39,324 nt of DNA from Ruminococcus sp. (GTDB lineage Bacteria > Bacillota_A > Clostridia > Oscillospirales > Ruminococcaceae): contig NZ_JAIKXF010000020.1 of NCBI RefSeq assembly GCF_024684275.1, positions 1 through 39,324 of the forward strand, read 5' to 3'. The notes under the pieces were generated by a model. The model was not told the origin of the DNA. It did not search any database and saw only the letters and a program-made list of their open reading frames with translations. Both the position numbers and the translations under genes were made by a program. Each line of letters opens with the position of its first letter. The first letter of the stretch is position 1. Shown piece after piece: positions 32,607 through 39,324 of the stretch.

Positions 32607-32635
32607 TTGACACGATGTCAGAATAGTGATATAAT
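32607..32635 (+). promoter_or_regulatory. Perfect extended promoter with operator-like dyad before a phage remnant
   Basis: TTGACA (32607-32612), 17-bp spacer, TATAAT (32630-32635), with TGA before the -10. The dyad TGACA-CGA-TGTCA (32608-32620) overlaps the -35. It reads straight into the DNA polymerase remnant 10 bases on. Confidence 0.75.
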
Positions 32636-32644
32636 ATATATGGT

Positions 32645-32893
32645 GAAATTTTCATTGAGCTGCCGTCAGGTCGCAGACTTGCTTACGTCAGACCAAAGGT
32701 AGAGAAGGACGACAACGGCAAGACGATCATCACCTATGAGGGCATCGGAGACAACAAGAAGTGGCTGCGTCTTAGGACTTATGGCGCAAAGCTGGTCGAG
32801 AACATCACGCAGGGCATTGCAAGAGACCTTCTGCTGCACGCTATGGCGGCTATGAAGGACATGGACATCGTCGGACACGTTCACGATGAAGTG
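32645..32893 (+). pseudogene. Remnant of a phage family-A DNA polymerase (C-terminal palm part)
   Basis: 83 codons in one frame, without a start codon: ELPSGRRLAYVRPKVEKDD, ITYEGIGDNKKWLRLRTYGAK, LVENITQGIARDLLLHAM and VGHVHDEV. The last is motif C of family-A polymerases, with the catalytic Asp; the YGAKLVENITQGIARDLL helix is typical of bacteriophage-type PolA. The frame stays open past 32893, but the similarity stops abruptly at the motif C Val. Everything upstream (fingers, exonuclease) is gone. It is a deletion scar of a prophage or phage-like element. Confidence 0.82.
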
Positions 32894-33031
32894 AGAATCG
32901 GAAAGTCAGGAAACCGTTTCTGTCGCACTTTTTTGCGGGTAGACGATTTCAGTTTTCAGAGACACAAAATGCGTCGGATATCATCAGTTTCTACCCTCGC
33001 TGAACAAAAGTGCATATATCTGAGAAAACAG

Positions 33032-33072
33032 AAAAGCCGTAATACGCTGTTTAACGTATCTACGGCTTTTTT
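33032..33072 (+). terminator. Hairpin terminator after the phage remnant
   Basis: AAAAGCCGT (33032-33040) pairs with ACGGCTTTT (33062-33070), with an inner ATACG/CGTAT stem, then TT. It probably ends the transcript from the promoter at 32607. Confidence 0.8.
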
Positions 33073-33121
33073 CATGCGTCTTTTTTACTTTAAAAATACG
33101 CATTTTCAATTGGTGGAGGCT

Positions 33122-33363
33122 GAGGGGAATTGAAAAAGTAGAAGGACTTTTGGTGGTTTTTGCTAAAATGCGAAAATGGCTGTATTTCGCGGTATTTTAC
33201 GATTTCGCTTTTAGCAGCTTCAAGTGATTTTTGGCAGCTTTTGGTACAAATAAGTGGTAAACAAGTGGTTGGAATGGCTCTATTCTACGTCAAAAGATGA
33301 ATTCGGCTGCTCAAAATAAGTGGTCAGATCCCGACGGAGCTTCATTTGTTTATTTTGCATTAA
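33122..33363. repeat. About 240-bp repeat element, copy 1 (most complete)
   Basis: The first 154 bases (33122-33275) match 38360-38513 with 6 differences and no gaps. The last 55 bases (33309-33363) match 36294-36348 with 4 differences. The link between (TTCTACG, A-rich, GAATTCGG) is weakly shared by all three copies. Inside, GCTAAAA-T-GCGAAA (near 33162) pairs with TTTCGCTTTTAGC (near 33205), so it can form a long hairpin. The right end supplies the Shine-Dalgarno site of the next lipoprotein gene. Confidence 0.85.
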
Positions 33364-33376
33364 GGAGGTAAGAACA

Positions 33377-34159
33377 ATGAATAAAAAAATAAGTATAGGC
33401 GTTGCGGCATTAATGATAGCGATCAGCGCATACGGCTGCTCGGACTCCAAAAAAAATAGCGTTCCAACTAAAGATATACCTGCTGTGACCAAGGCTGCCG
33501 AAAGCACTACGGAAAACAACGTCCCTCCGCAGGAAGGTCCGCCGGAGGTGGAATTCAATCTTGATGCTGAATATGATGAATCCAAACACCTTCATTATGT
33601 GAATATGCCCGAATGCACCCCCACAGCTGCAGCTGAAGCGGACTTCATTGGATTATGGCAAGCTGATGTCATGGCAAAGGACAACATCGCCTATGACAGC
33701 ATCTGCGGTGTTCCTGTGTCTGCGACAGGTCATCTTGTGATAGCCGAGGAAGGCAGCGGAAACTTCGTAAACATTGACCCCGTTGTCATAAGCGATGGAC
33801 CTCAGGGCGGTGCTCCACAGGCTGCGGACGCAGCAGGTCAGAGCGGTTCCCGGGCTGATGAGACTGAGCTTCCTATGACATACACCTTTGAAAACGGTGC
33901 GCTGAACGCCGCTGTGACTATTCCTGTGGGACCTCCCAAGAGTGTGCAGGCAGCCGGCGGCGCAAGTGAAGCCGCCGCAGTGCAGGGGCCTCCTCCAAAG
34001 CAAATGCTGCTGCAAATGACAGATGATGGAAGAATACTTGTTCAGTCTGCGGAAGAAGACGGAACAATTACCTCTGCATACTACAAGAAGGTCGATTCCT
34101 TCGAGGAGTTTGACTGGAGCTCTGTTCATTTTGACTTTGCTTCGGCATACGAAAAATAA
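33377..34159 (+). CDS. Lipoprotein in the repeat region, unknown function
   Basis: 260 residues from the ATG at 33377 (AAGGAGG 8 bases upstream, next to repeat copy 1). Signal peptide with a lipobox-like end, ISAYGC (Cys about 20). A Thr/Glu/Pro linker (about 30-60) is followed by a beta-rich domain that starts with FIGLWQADVMAKDNI and includes two low-complexity Gly/Ala/Gln stretches (DGPQGGAPQAADAAGQ and a similar one). The G-x-W start and TTENN linker resemble the lipoprotein at 30074, so they may be distant relatives. It is probably alone in its transcript. Confidence 0.75.
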   Translation: MNKKISIGVAALMIAISAYGCSDSKKNSVPTKDIPAVTKAAESTTENNVPPQEGPPEVEFNLDAEYDESKHLHYVNMPECTPTAAAEADFIGLWQADVMAKDNIAYDSICGVPVSATGHLVIAEEGSGNFVNIDPVVISDGPQGGAPQAADAAGQSGSRADETELPMTYTFENGALNAAVTIPVGPPKSVQAAGGASEAAAVQGPPPKQMLLQMTDDGRILVQSAEEDGTITSAYYKKVDSFEEFDWSSVHFDFASAYEK

Positions 34160-34216
34160 AGATGTCAGAAACGTACCGTTAAGTACGGCTGTATTGTTTC
34201 GGATATATATGTAATA

Positions 34217-34253
34217 AAACAGCTCTGAGAGTTTTGCGCTCCCGGAGCTGTTT
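34217..34253 (+). terminator. Hairpin after the lipoprotein gene
   Basis: AAACAGCTC (34217-34225) pairs with GAGCTGTTT (34245-34253). Only three T at the end, so termination strength is uncertain. Confidence 0.5.
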
Positions 34254-34347
34254 GCTGATGTTCCGTAGAAACACGGATATAACATATTTGGTCATATTAT
34301 TGTATCCTTTCTGATGTAAAAATATTTTTCTTTCTGTTGATATGTGA

Positions 34348-34376
34348 TTGACTTATTGGCGGTGATGATGTATAAT
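34348..34376 (+). promoter_or_regulatory. Promoter of the S41 peptidase gene
   Basis: TTGACT (34348-34353), 17-bp spacer, TATAAT (34371-34376), 66 bases before the start codon. Confidence 0.8.
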
Positions 34377-34442
34377 TACTGATAGTGGTGGGCAGAAACC
34401 TGATTTGCCTGCTAAAATAAAAATCATCTGAGGCAGTATCTT

Positions 34443-36170
34443 ATGAAAAATGTTTTTGATACACTCCGCCATATTTTTGCCACGGTTAATGTAACCCATA
34501 TCGTATGGTGTGCGGCTGTACTGCTCACTATGCTGATCCTTGCGGTACTTCATCACATATGGAAGGATGACTTGAAGAAGCTGAAATTATGGCGGCTGTT
34601 TTGTCTTGTGCCGCTGGTGATTTGCGGTGTTCATGCTTTCATATATGTTGTCGGCGCACCGATAATATTTCTCGGCGGGTTCTTTGTGATGTATATCATC
34701 GCAGTGCTTGCCCTGATACCCATGCTGTTTGCAAAACGAAAGACAGGCTACCGTATAACCGCTGTGCTGACGGGCATTTTGTCCTGCCTTTGCGGTTTTT
34801 ATTTCAGTGCGATCTCGCCAAATATTTTCAATCATACAAGGGAAAGCTATACCGAATCATTCCATTCACTGGTCAAGGATATGGACGAACACTATGTCCT
34901 GAAAGAGTGGAAAGAAGTCGATTTTTCGGCACTTGAAGAAAAGTATATGCCTATGGTCGAGCAAGCCGAAAAGGAAAAAAGTCCCGGGAAGTTTGCTGAT
35001 GCCGTAATGATGTTCTGCACTGAAATGCATGACGGACATATCGGGGGCGAAGCCGATTTTGATGACGAGGATTACAAGTCGGTCATTACTCCTCACGATT
35101 ACGGCTTTGCTACAGTTAAGCTGGACAGCGGCGAGGTCATAGCCGTATGCACCGATGAAACAGCAAACGCCCTCGGCATAGAGGACGGAACTGTTATCAC
35201 AAAATGGAACGGCAAGCCCGTTTTGCAGGCAGCCGAGGAAGATGTTCCGGATCTCGGTACACCCGTAAAGACCAATGAGGAAATGATCGATGTGATGAAC
35301 CTTGACCTTGTGGGCGGCGATACGCTTGAAGTGTCTTTCATAGACAAAAACGGCAGTGAGCAGACGGTCACTGTGTCCGACAAGGGCGGCGTGAAAACAA
35401 AGATGGAGGCAATGGCTGCTTTCAAAGGTCTTGAACTGCCGATCGATTATGATAAACTGCTGGAGGAAAACTTCAGCACAAAAATGCTCGATGATAAGTG
35501 TGGTTATCTCAAAGTGACAGCGGAAACAATGGGTTCATCATTTCAGGACTATGTCGGCTATCTGACAGGTGATCAGAAGTATGCAAGGGATATGTTCCGT
35601 GAAAAGCTGAATGATCTGAGAACACAGGGAATGGAATATCTTGTTATTGACCTGCGTAACAATGAGGGCGGCTTCGACGAAATAGCCATAGCGCTGTGTG
35701 ATCTGCTGACGGACATGGACTGGTACGGTCAGGGACTGGGAATACGAAAAGATGGAAAGTACATCTGCGTATCCGATCACAAAATACACGGAACGGGCGA
35801 ATTTACAAAACTTAAAGTAGTTGCACTGACCAATTATGAATGCTGCAGTGCAGGTGACGGCTTGTCGCTGTATCTTTCAAAGCTGCCGAATGTTACAGTC
35901 GCAGGTATTACCGATCCGTGCGGCTGCAATCAGGAAACGGGAGGTATAAGTACTTTGTCAGGCGGCATTGTGACAGTTTATTATCCAACAGGTCTGGTCC
36001 TGAACGAAAACGGCGAGCCTAACATCGACACCGGATCAGACCGTGAAAGCCGCAACCCTGTTGAAGTACATATCCCATTCGATCACGACGCAGCGATGAA
36101 GATATTCCATGACAACCAAGATTATGAACTGGATTGGGTTGTAAAGTATATTGAAGATAATGCAGAATGA
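34443..36170 (+). CDS. Membrane-bound S41-family (C-terminal processing-like) peptidase
   Basis: 575 residues. Four membrane helices sit in the first ~120 residues (about 21-41, 48-66, 69-91, 97-118). The outer part starts with a helical region (FHSLVKDMDEHYVLKEWKEVDF), then a PDZ-like stretch (GFATVKLDSGEVIAVCTDE, ALGIEDGTVITKWNGKPV) and the S41 core: CGYLKVTAETM, LVIDLRNNEGGFDEIAIAL, and the nucleophile region TNYECCSAGDGLSLYL with S469. The layout fits a surface protease of the CtpA/tail-specific class, though the N-terminal membrane block is unusual. GAGG lies 9 bases before the ATG. The gene lies between two copies of the 55-bp repeat. Confidence 0.85.
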   Translation: MKNVFDTLRHIFATVNVTHIVWCAAVLLTMLILAVLHHIWKDDLKKLKLWRLFCLVPLVICGVHAFIYVVGAPIIFLGGFFVMYIIAVLALIPMLFAKRKTGYRITAVLTGILSCLCGFYFSAISPNIFNHTRESYTESFHSLVKDMDEHYVLKEWKEVDFSALEEKYMPMVEQAEKEKSPGKFADAVMMFCTEMHDGHIGGEADFDDEDYKSVITPHDYGFATVKLDSGEVIAVCTDETANALGIEDGTVITKWNGKPVLQAAEEDVPDLGTPVKTNEEMIDVMNLDLVGGDTLEVSFIDKNGSEQTVTVSDKGGVKTKMEAMAAFKGLELPIDYDKLLEENFSTKMLDDKCGYLKVTAETMGSSFQDYVGYLTGDQKYARDMFREKLNDLRTQGMEYLVIDLRNNEGGFDEIAIALCDLLTDMDWYGQGLGIRKDGKYICVSDHKIHGTGEFTKLKVVALTNYECCSAGDGLSLYLSKLPNVTVAGITDPCGCNQETGGISTLSGGIVTVYYPTGLVLNENGEPNIDTGSDRESRNPVEVHIPFDHDAAMKIFHDNQDYELDWVVKYIEDNAE

Positions 36171-36267
36171 GTATTTATTACTGATATTTCATATATTTTT
36201 GTAATCATAATCGCCTGCACTTCCTCGGCGTAGGTGTTCGCTATTTCATCAGCGACTTCCTCTACGC

Positions 36268-36348
36268 TCTTACGAAAAAAACTGAATACAGTCGCTCAAA
36301 ATAAGTGGTCATATCCCGACGGAGCTCCTTTTGTATATTTTGCATTAA
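36268..36348. repeat. About 240-bp repeat element, copy 2 (right part only)
   Basis: 36294-36348 matches 33309-33363 at 51 of 55 positions. The preceding CTTACGAAAAAAACTGAATAC resembles the link region of the other copies. It lies in the 360-base gap between the S41 peptidase and the HipA-like gene; the rest of that gap (36171-36267) shows only a short coding-like stretch on the minus strand. Confidence 0.8.
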
Positions 36349-36475
36349 AAGCAAAACTCAATATACGAACTGTAATTTATTGTGTAGCTCTGGTGCGTTT
36401 TTTTCACTGCTTCATATGGCGAAATCACCGAAATATAAGGCTATGATGCTTGGTTCAGCCGGCGGAAGATAATGC

Positions 36476-36504
36476 TTGATTTTGTATCGGATGTATGGTA
36501 TAAT
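36476..36504 (+). promoter_or_regulatory. Promoter of the HipA-like kinase gene
   Basis: TTGATT (36476-36481), 17-bp spacer, TATAAT (36499-36504), with TGG before the -10. Its position shows that the start codon must be downstream of about 36511. Confidence 0.75.
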
Positions 36505-36529
36505 TGAAAAAGCGAGCGAGGTGAGAACG

Positions 36530-37771
36530 TTGAGATATACTCTTATGCATAAGAATATAGCGGTTGCTGACATTGATATCGATGAAACACTTGGTGGAAT
36601 ATCCAAAATCAGGGGTATCATATCTAAAGAGCATCTTCCTGTGGGAGTTGTTCGTATGCAGCGCCAAAATGAGACTATTGACAGGTTTGCATTCAATCAG
36701 TGGTGGACTGGACGTTCTATACCGGCGAGCAGAATGGGACTATCAGATATGCTTGATACACTTGGTATCGCAAGCTCTAATCTGCTCCTCACCAAATGTC
36801 TCGGACTCAGCTTATCTGATCATTACTGGATAAAGCCTTACGGAAGCGATATGACCTGGGAAGATGTAAATTTCTTTGACAACGATTTCTCAGATGATAT
36901 AGGTGATGTTCTTTTCGGTACAAGTGATAAGAATGCTGGATTCGATTTTCTGTCGCCGGATAATACTTCTGACGGTAATCTGAAAAAACGCTGGAAGATC
37001 ATTGACGGCAAACGTTGTCTTTTGAAATCAGGCTCCAATCCATATAGTCAGCAGACCTTCAATGAGGTTATCGCTTCAAAAATAATGAATAGACTTGGAA
37101 TAGATCATGTGCCTTATTCGGTAACGTGGATAAATGATGAACCATACAGTGTGTGCGAGGATTTTGTAACGAAGGATACTGAACTCATCAGTGCATGGAG
37201 AGTACTCCAATTGAGAACAAAAGCAAATCATGAAAATGAATACCTTCACTACGTTAATATCTGTCGGGAACTCGGGATAGATATAGTTTCTTCCATTGAC
37301 AAGATGATAGTTCTCGACTATATTATAGCAAACGAGGACAGGCACTTCAATAACTTCGGACTTCTGCGTGATGCTAATACCCTTGAATGGCTTGGTGCTG
37401 CTCCCATATTCGACAGCGGAACATCACTCTGGTATGATAGGTTAACTTCACGAATACCAATCAATGGTGTTAATTGTAAGCCATTCAAGAAAACACACGG
37501 CGAGCAGATAAAACTTGTATCCTCCCTTGAATGGTTCGAGGCTTCAAAGCTTGACGGCATCGAAGATGAGATACTTGAAGTGTTCAGCGATGATAAGGCG
37601 GCTCAGTATATTGATACCGAACGTGCGAAGACTATAGCTGCCGAGGTCAGAAACAGGATAGAAGCTGTTGCAAGCATGGCGATGAGCCATACACAAAGCT
37701 ATGACATCTTCTCCACCGAGGGTGATGTTGAAGAAGATGTAGCTGAGAGCTACGGAATGAAAATGGAATAA
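36530..37771 (+). CDS. HipA-like serine/threonine kinase, solitary
   Basis: 413 residues from a TTG start with GAGGTG 6 bases upstream; upstream in-frame codons fall inside the promoter, and the ATG at 36545 is an alternative. The C-terminal half has the HipA kinase core: LLKSGSNPYSQQTFNEVIASKIM (Lys and Glu of the N-lobe), DYIIANEDRHFNNFG with catalytic D270, and PIFDSGTSLW with the metal-binding D295. The N-terminal part differs from E. coli HipA. HipA kinases usually act as the toxin of HipBA modules, phosphorylating targets such as tRNA synthetases. No HipB-like helix-turn-helix gene lies next to it, so it may be an orphan or a lineage-specific kinase. Confidence 0.83.
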   Translation: MRYTLMHKNIAVADIDIDETLGGISKIRGIISKEHLPVGVVRMQRQNETIDRFAFNQWWTGRSIPASRMGLSDMLDTLGIASSNLLLTKCLGLSLSDHYWIKPYGSDMTWEDVNFFDNDFSDDIGDVLFGTSDKNAGFDFLSPDNTSDGNLKKRWKIIDGKRCLLKSGSNPYSQQTFNEVIASKIMNRLGIDHVPYSVTWINDEPYSVCEDFVTKDTELISAWRVLQLRTKANHENEYLHYVNICRELGIDIVSSIDKMIVLDYIIANEDRHFNNFGLLRDANTLEWLGAAPIFDSGTSLWYDRLTSRIPINGVNCKPFKKTHGEQIKLVSSLEWFEASKLDGIEDEILEVFSDDKAAQYIDTERAKTIAAEVRNRIEAVASMAMSHTQSYDIFSTEGDVEEDVAESYGMKME

Positions 37772-37801
37772 AGCAAAAAGGAGACCGTCAAAAATATGAC
37801 G

Positions 37802-38018
37802 TGACCCCAAAAAGTTAGACTATGTAAGCGTAGCAGTTAATTAGCTGCTACGCTGTTTTTTATGCATGCAAGAGACTGAGCCTGTGTTGTACGGGACTCA
37901 TCCATCCTGGTTTCTCTTTGATTCTGTGCTCATTGTAATACTTTATGTATCGTTCTATTGCAGATTTCAGTTCTTCATAGCTATAATATACTACGCCATA
38001 ATATATTTCTTGCTTAAG
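37802..38018 (-). mobile_element. Right end of an IS3-family element with transposase remnant
   Basis: The minus strand encodes the C-terminus of an IS3-type OrfB transposase, stop at 37860: LKQEIYYGVVYYSYEELK, SAIERYIKYYNEHRIKEKPG and WMSPVQHRLSLLHA, with the family's YYN...R.K and WMSPVQ blocks. A hairpin and T-run follow, then a terminal inverted repeat candidate TGACCCCAAAAAGTTAGAC (37802-37820). Similarity stops at 38018 with a stop codon just upstream, so about 50 codons remain and the element is dead. Confidence 0.85.
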
Positions 38019-38039
38019 TTATGTATGCTAAAATAAAAC

Positions 38040-38263
38040 TGAGCCAGATTGCCTCAAAATGATAATAAAAAAGTGAGCCACTAAAAATAAAAATCCTGTA
38101 TAATAAGAGAAAGAGCTCGTGTACAGGAGGAACAAGGAGTGGCAATAGCAATGGAGATCTATGAAAAGATCAGATATTAAAGAGGTGACGAAAGAAGAAA
38201 GTGCAGAGCTAAAAATGGCAAAAACTTCACCGCAGAGAAACAAACTCTGCGGAGCAATTTAAT
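38040..38263 (+). mobile_element. Left end of an IS21-like element with istA start remnant
   Basis: A GTG with GGAGG upstream opens 13 codons, VAIAMEIYEKIRY, then stops (38139-38180). This is the usual start of IstA-type transposases of IS21. A second frame (38162-38263, 33 codons, starting MKRSDIKEVTKEE) may be a fused fragment. Upstream, TGAGCCA occurs twice (38040 and 38074), like multiple terminal repeats, and TATAAT lies at 38099. A perfect CCGCAGAG/CTCTGCGG hairpin (38230-38252) closes it. The interval 38264-38359 holds only small palindromes. Confidence 0.5.
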
Positions 38264-38359
38264 TGTTAAATAAAAAAATAAGTGGTTGACAGTTTTTTGT
38301 CAAAAAAGCGAGCCCACAAATGCCTATTTTAAGCCATTTGTGAGTCCTGATTATGAGGC

Positions 38360-38526
38360 GAGGGGAATTGAAAAAGTAGAAGCACTTTTAGTGATTTTTG
38401 CTAAATTGCGAAAATGGCTGTAATTCGCGGTATTTTACGATTTCGCTTTTAGCAGCTTTAAGTGATTTTTGGCAGCTTTTGGTACAAATAAGTGGTAAAC
38501 AAGTGGTTGGAATACGTTTTTCTACG
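38360..38526. repeat. About 240-bp repeat element, copy 3 (left part)
   Basis: 38360-38513 matches 33122-33275 at 148 of 154 positions. Similarity runs on weakly to TTCTACGAAAAAACGAATCCG and ends near 38550. Same direction as copy 1. Confidence 0.88.
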
Positions 38527-38627
38527 AAAAAACGAATCCGAATTGCCTCAATTTCCTTCAAAATATTGTATGCCAAAACCGACTTTTTGTCACGAAAATC
38601 TATCTGTAAACATTACGATTATTTATA

Positions 38628-39208
38628 TTATTCAGCATACCACTGAGCGAATTTTTTCAGACCTTCACGGATACCGATAGTTGGTCGGAAGCCGTAGTCA
38701 GCTTCCAAAGCGGAAGAGTCTGCATAGGTCACAGGCACATCTCCGGGCTGCATTCCCACAAGCTCTCTGTGTGATTCGAAGTCGTAGTCAGCCGGAAGAA
38801 CACCTGCGTTCACAAGCTCCTCCTGCAATGTGCTGATGTAGTCAAGCAGGTTCTCAGGAGTTCCACCGCCGATGTTATACACTGCATAAGGGGGAGGGGG
38901 AGTCCGTCCTCGCCATTCTGCTTCTCCGGAGCTCCCTGCATAACTCTGAACACACCTTCGACAATATCATCAATATAGGTGAAATCACGTTTGCAGTTAC
39001 CATAGTTGAAAATCTTGATAGTTCCGTCTTTTGCTAAAGTGTTAGTAGCGGAATAATAGAACATATCGGGCCTGCCTGCCGGACCGTAGACTGTGAAGAA
39101 ACGCAGGCCTGTGGACGGTATGTTGTAGAGCTTTGAATAAGCATGAGCAATAAGCTCGTCCGACTTCTTGGTTGCTGCATATAGCGATACAGGATTGTCG
39201 ACCTTATC
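38628..39208 (-). pseudogene. Broken nucleotide-sugar epimerase (UDP-glucuronate 4-epimerase-like)
   Basis: The two frames together give about 195 C-terminal residues of an SDR epimerase of the CapI/WbnF type. Frame 1: DKVDNPVSLYAATKKSDEL (with the catalytic YxxxK), STGLRFFTVYGPAGRPDMFYY, NYGNCKRDFTYIDDIVEGV, NGEDGLPLP. Frame 2: YNIGGGTPENLLDYI, PGDVPVTYADSSAL, FRPTIGIREGLKKFAQWY. The switch falls in a minus-strand CCCCCTCCCCC tract (38890-38900); one more C would restore PPYAVYN. The N-terminal Rossmann half is absent: similarity begins at DKVDNP (39208) next to unrelated sequence. So the gene is dead here unless the frame is read through and a start is supplied. Confidence 0.85.
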
Positions 39209-39245
39209 ATACGATCGCCTCCCCGACAAGTGGTTATCTTTATAA

Positions 39246-39323
39246 TCAACCGTTTCTTTCGCTCTGGATGAATGCATCCAGCACTTTCCATGTACCATTT
39301 TCCTTGACCACAACGATCTCCAG
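39246..39323 (-). CDS. C-terminal end of an unknown gene fused next to the epimerase remnant
   Basis: On the minus strand a frame open from the window edge ends at 39246: VVVKENGTWKVLDAFIQSE then Arg-Asn-Gly-stop, a natural-looking protein C-terminus. I do not recognise the family. Its stop is 37 bases from the point where epimerase similarity begins, so the two are joined by a rearrangement. Confidence 0.45.
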   Translation of the reverse strand: MEIVVVKENGTWKVLDAFIQSERNG

Positions 39324-39324
39324 C

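Noticed and set aside
33122..38526. Repeat element as integron attC sites or a CRISPR array
   Set aside because: Only three widely spaced partial copies, no GTTRRRY/RYYYAAC pairs, no regular spacers and no integrase or cas genes.
38388..38680. Short overlapping frames on both strands within repeat copy 3
   Set aside because: They start inside the repeat, lack ribosome sites, and the matching part of copy 1 does not keep them open in the same way.

Overview
This 39.3 kb window looks like chromosomal DNA of a low-to-mid GC gut or rumen Firmicute, most likely Ruminococcus or a close relative (Oscillospiraceae). Four exported proteins carry type I dockerin modules (paired Ca-binding segments of the GDxNxDGxxNxxDxxxL type). 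Promoters are sigma-A-like (TTGACA-17-TATAAT) and Shine-Dalgarno sites are strong. The genus is an inference from protein style; there is no rRNA here.

Layout. (1) 1-4.7 kb, housekeeping: the end of an Mrp/ApbC-type Fe-S carrier ATPase, a small membrane protein, the RecD2 helicase and MreB. (2) 4.7-12.4 kb, minus strand: a GNAT acetyltransferase; a lipoprotein translationally coupled to a membrane O-acyltransferase; a dockerin/SH3/transglutaminase-like protein; an ECF sigma factor with an overlapping membrane-anchored putative anti-sigma factor; and a dockerin-serpin with two matched operator-like palindromes. (3) 12.5-15.8 kb: an Lsa-type ABC-F ribosome-protection protein behind a leader with a three-codon uORF and two terminators, then tRNA-Gly(CCC), a cysteine hydrolase and a TetR regulator whose promoter holds a 16-bp palindrome. 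(4) 15.8-18.8 kb: REP-like hairpins and a large CotH-type dockerin protein.

(5) 19.3-27.4 kb is the most unusual part. A candidate structured RNA gene comes first. It is followed by a seven-gene operon with one consensus extended -10 promoter and one terminator: a catalytically degenerate EAL protein; a one-pass exported protein; a SipW-type signal peptidase with an Ala/Lys/Glu-repeat tail; a membrane-anchored McrB-like AAA+ ATPase; a 984-residue protein that joins a DUF2357/McrC-like region, a long charged coiled coil and a second SipW-type signal peptidase; a one-pass membrane protein; and a small coiled-coil protein. I know of no described system with this set. A working idea is a membrane machine in which a McrBC-like motor pair is physically tied to signal-peptide processing of a surface protein.

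(6) 27.4-31.2 kb: a polysaccharide-control module (Wzz-BY-kinase fusion, PHP-type tyrosine phosphatase, lipoprotein). A GH114-dockerin protein lies convergent to it.

(7) 32.5-39.3 kb is a decayed, repeat-rich accessory region. It holds a phage DNA polymerase A remnant behind a perfect promoter, three partial copies of a ~240-bp repeat, a lipoprotein, an S41 peptidase, a solitary HipA-like kinase, remnants of IS3 and IS21-like elements, and a nucleotide-sugar epimerase broken by a 5' rearrangement and a one-base loss in a C-run.

Family names come from motif recognition by eye; no database search was run.
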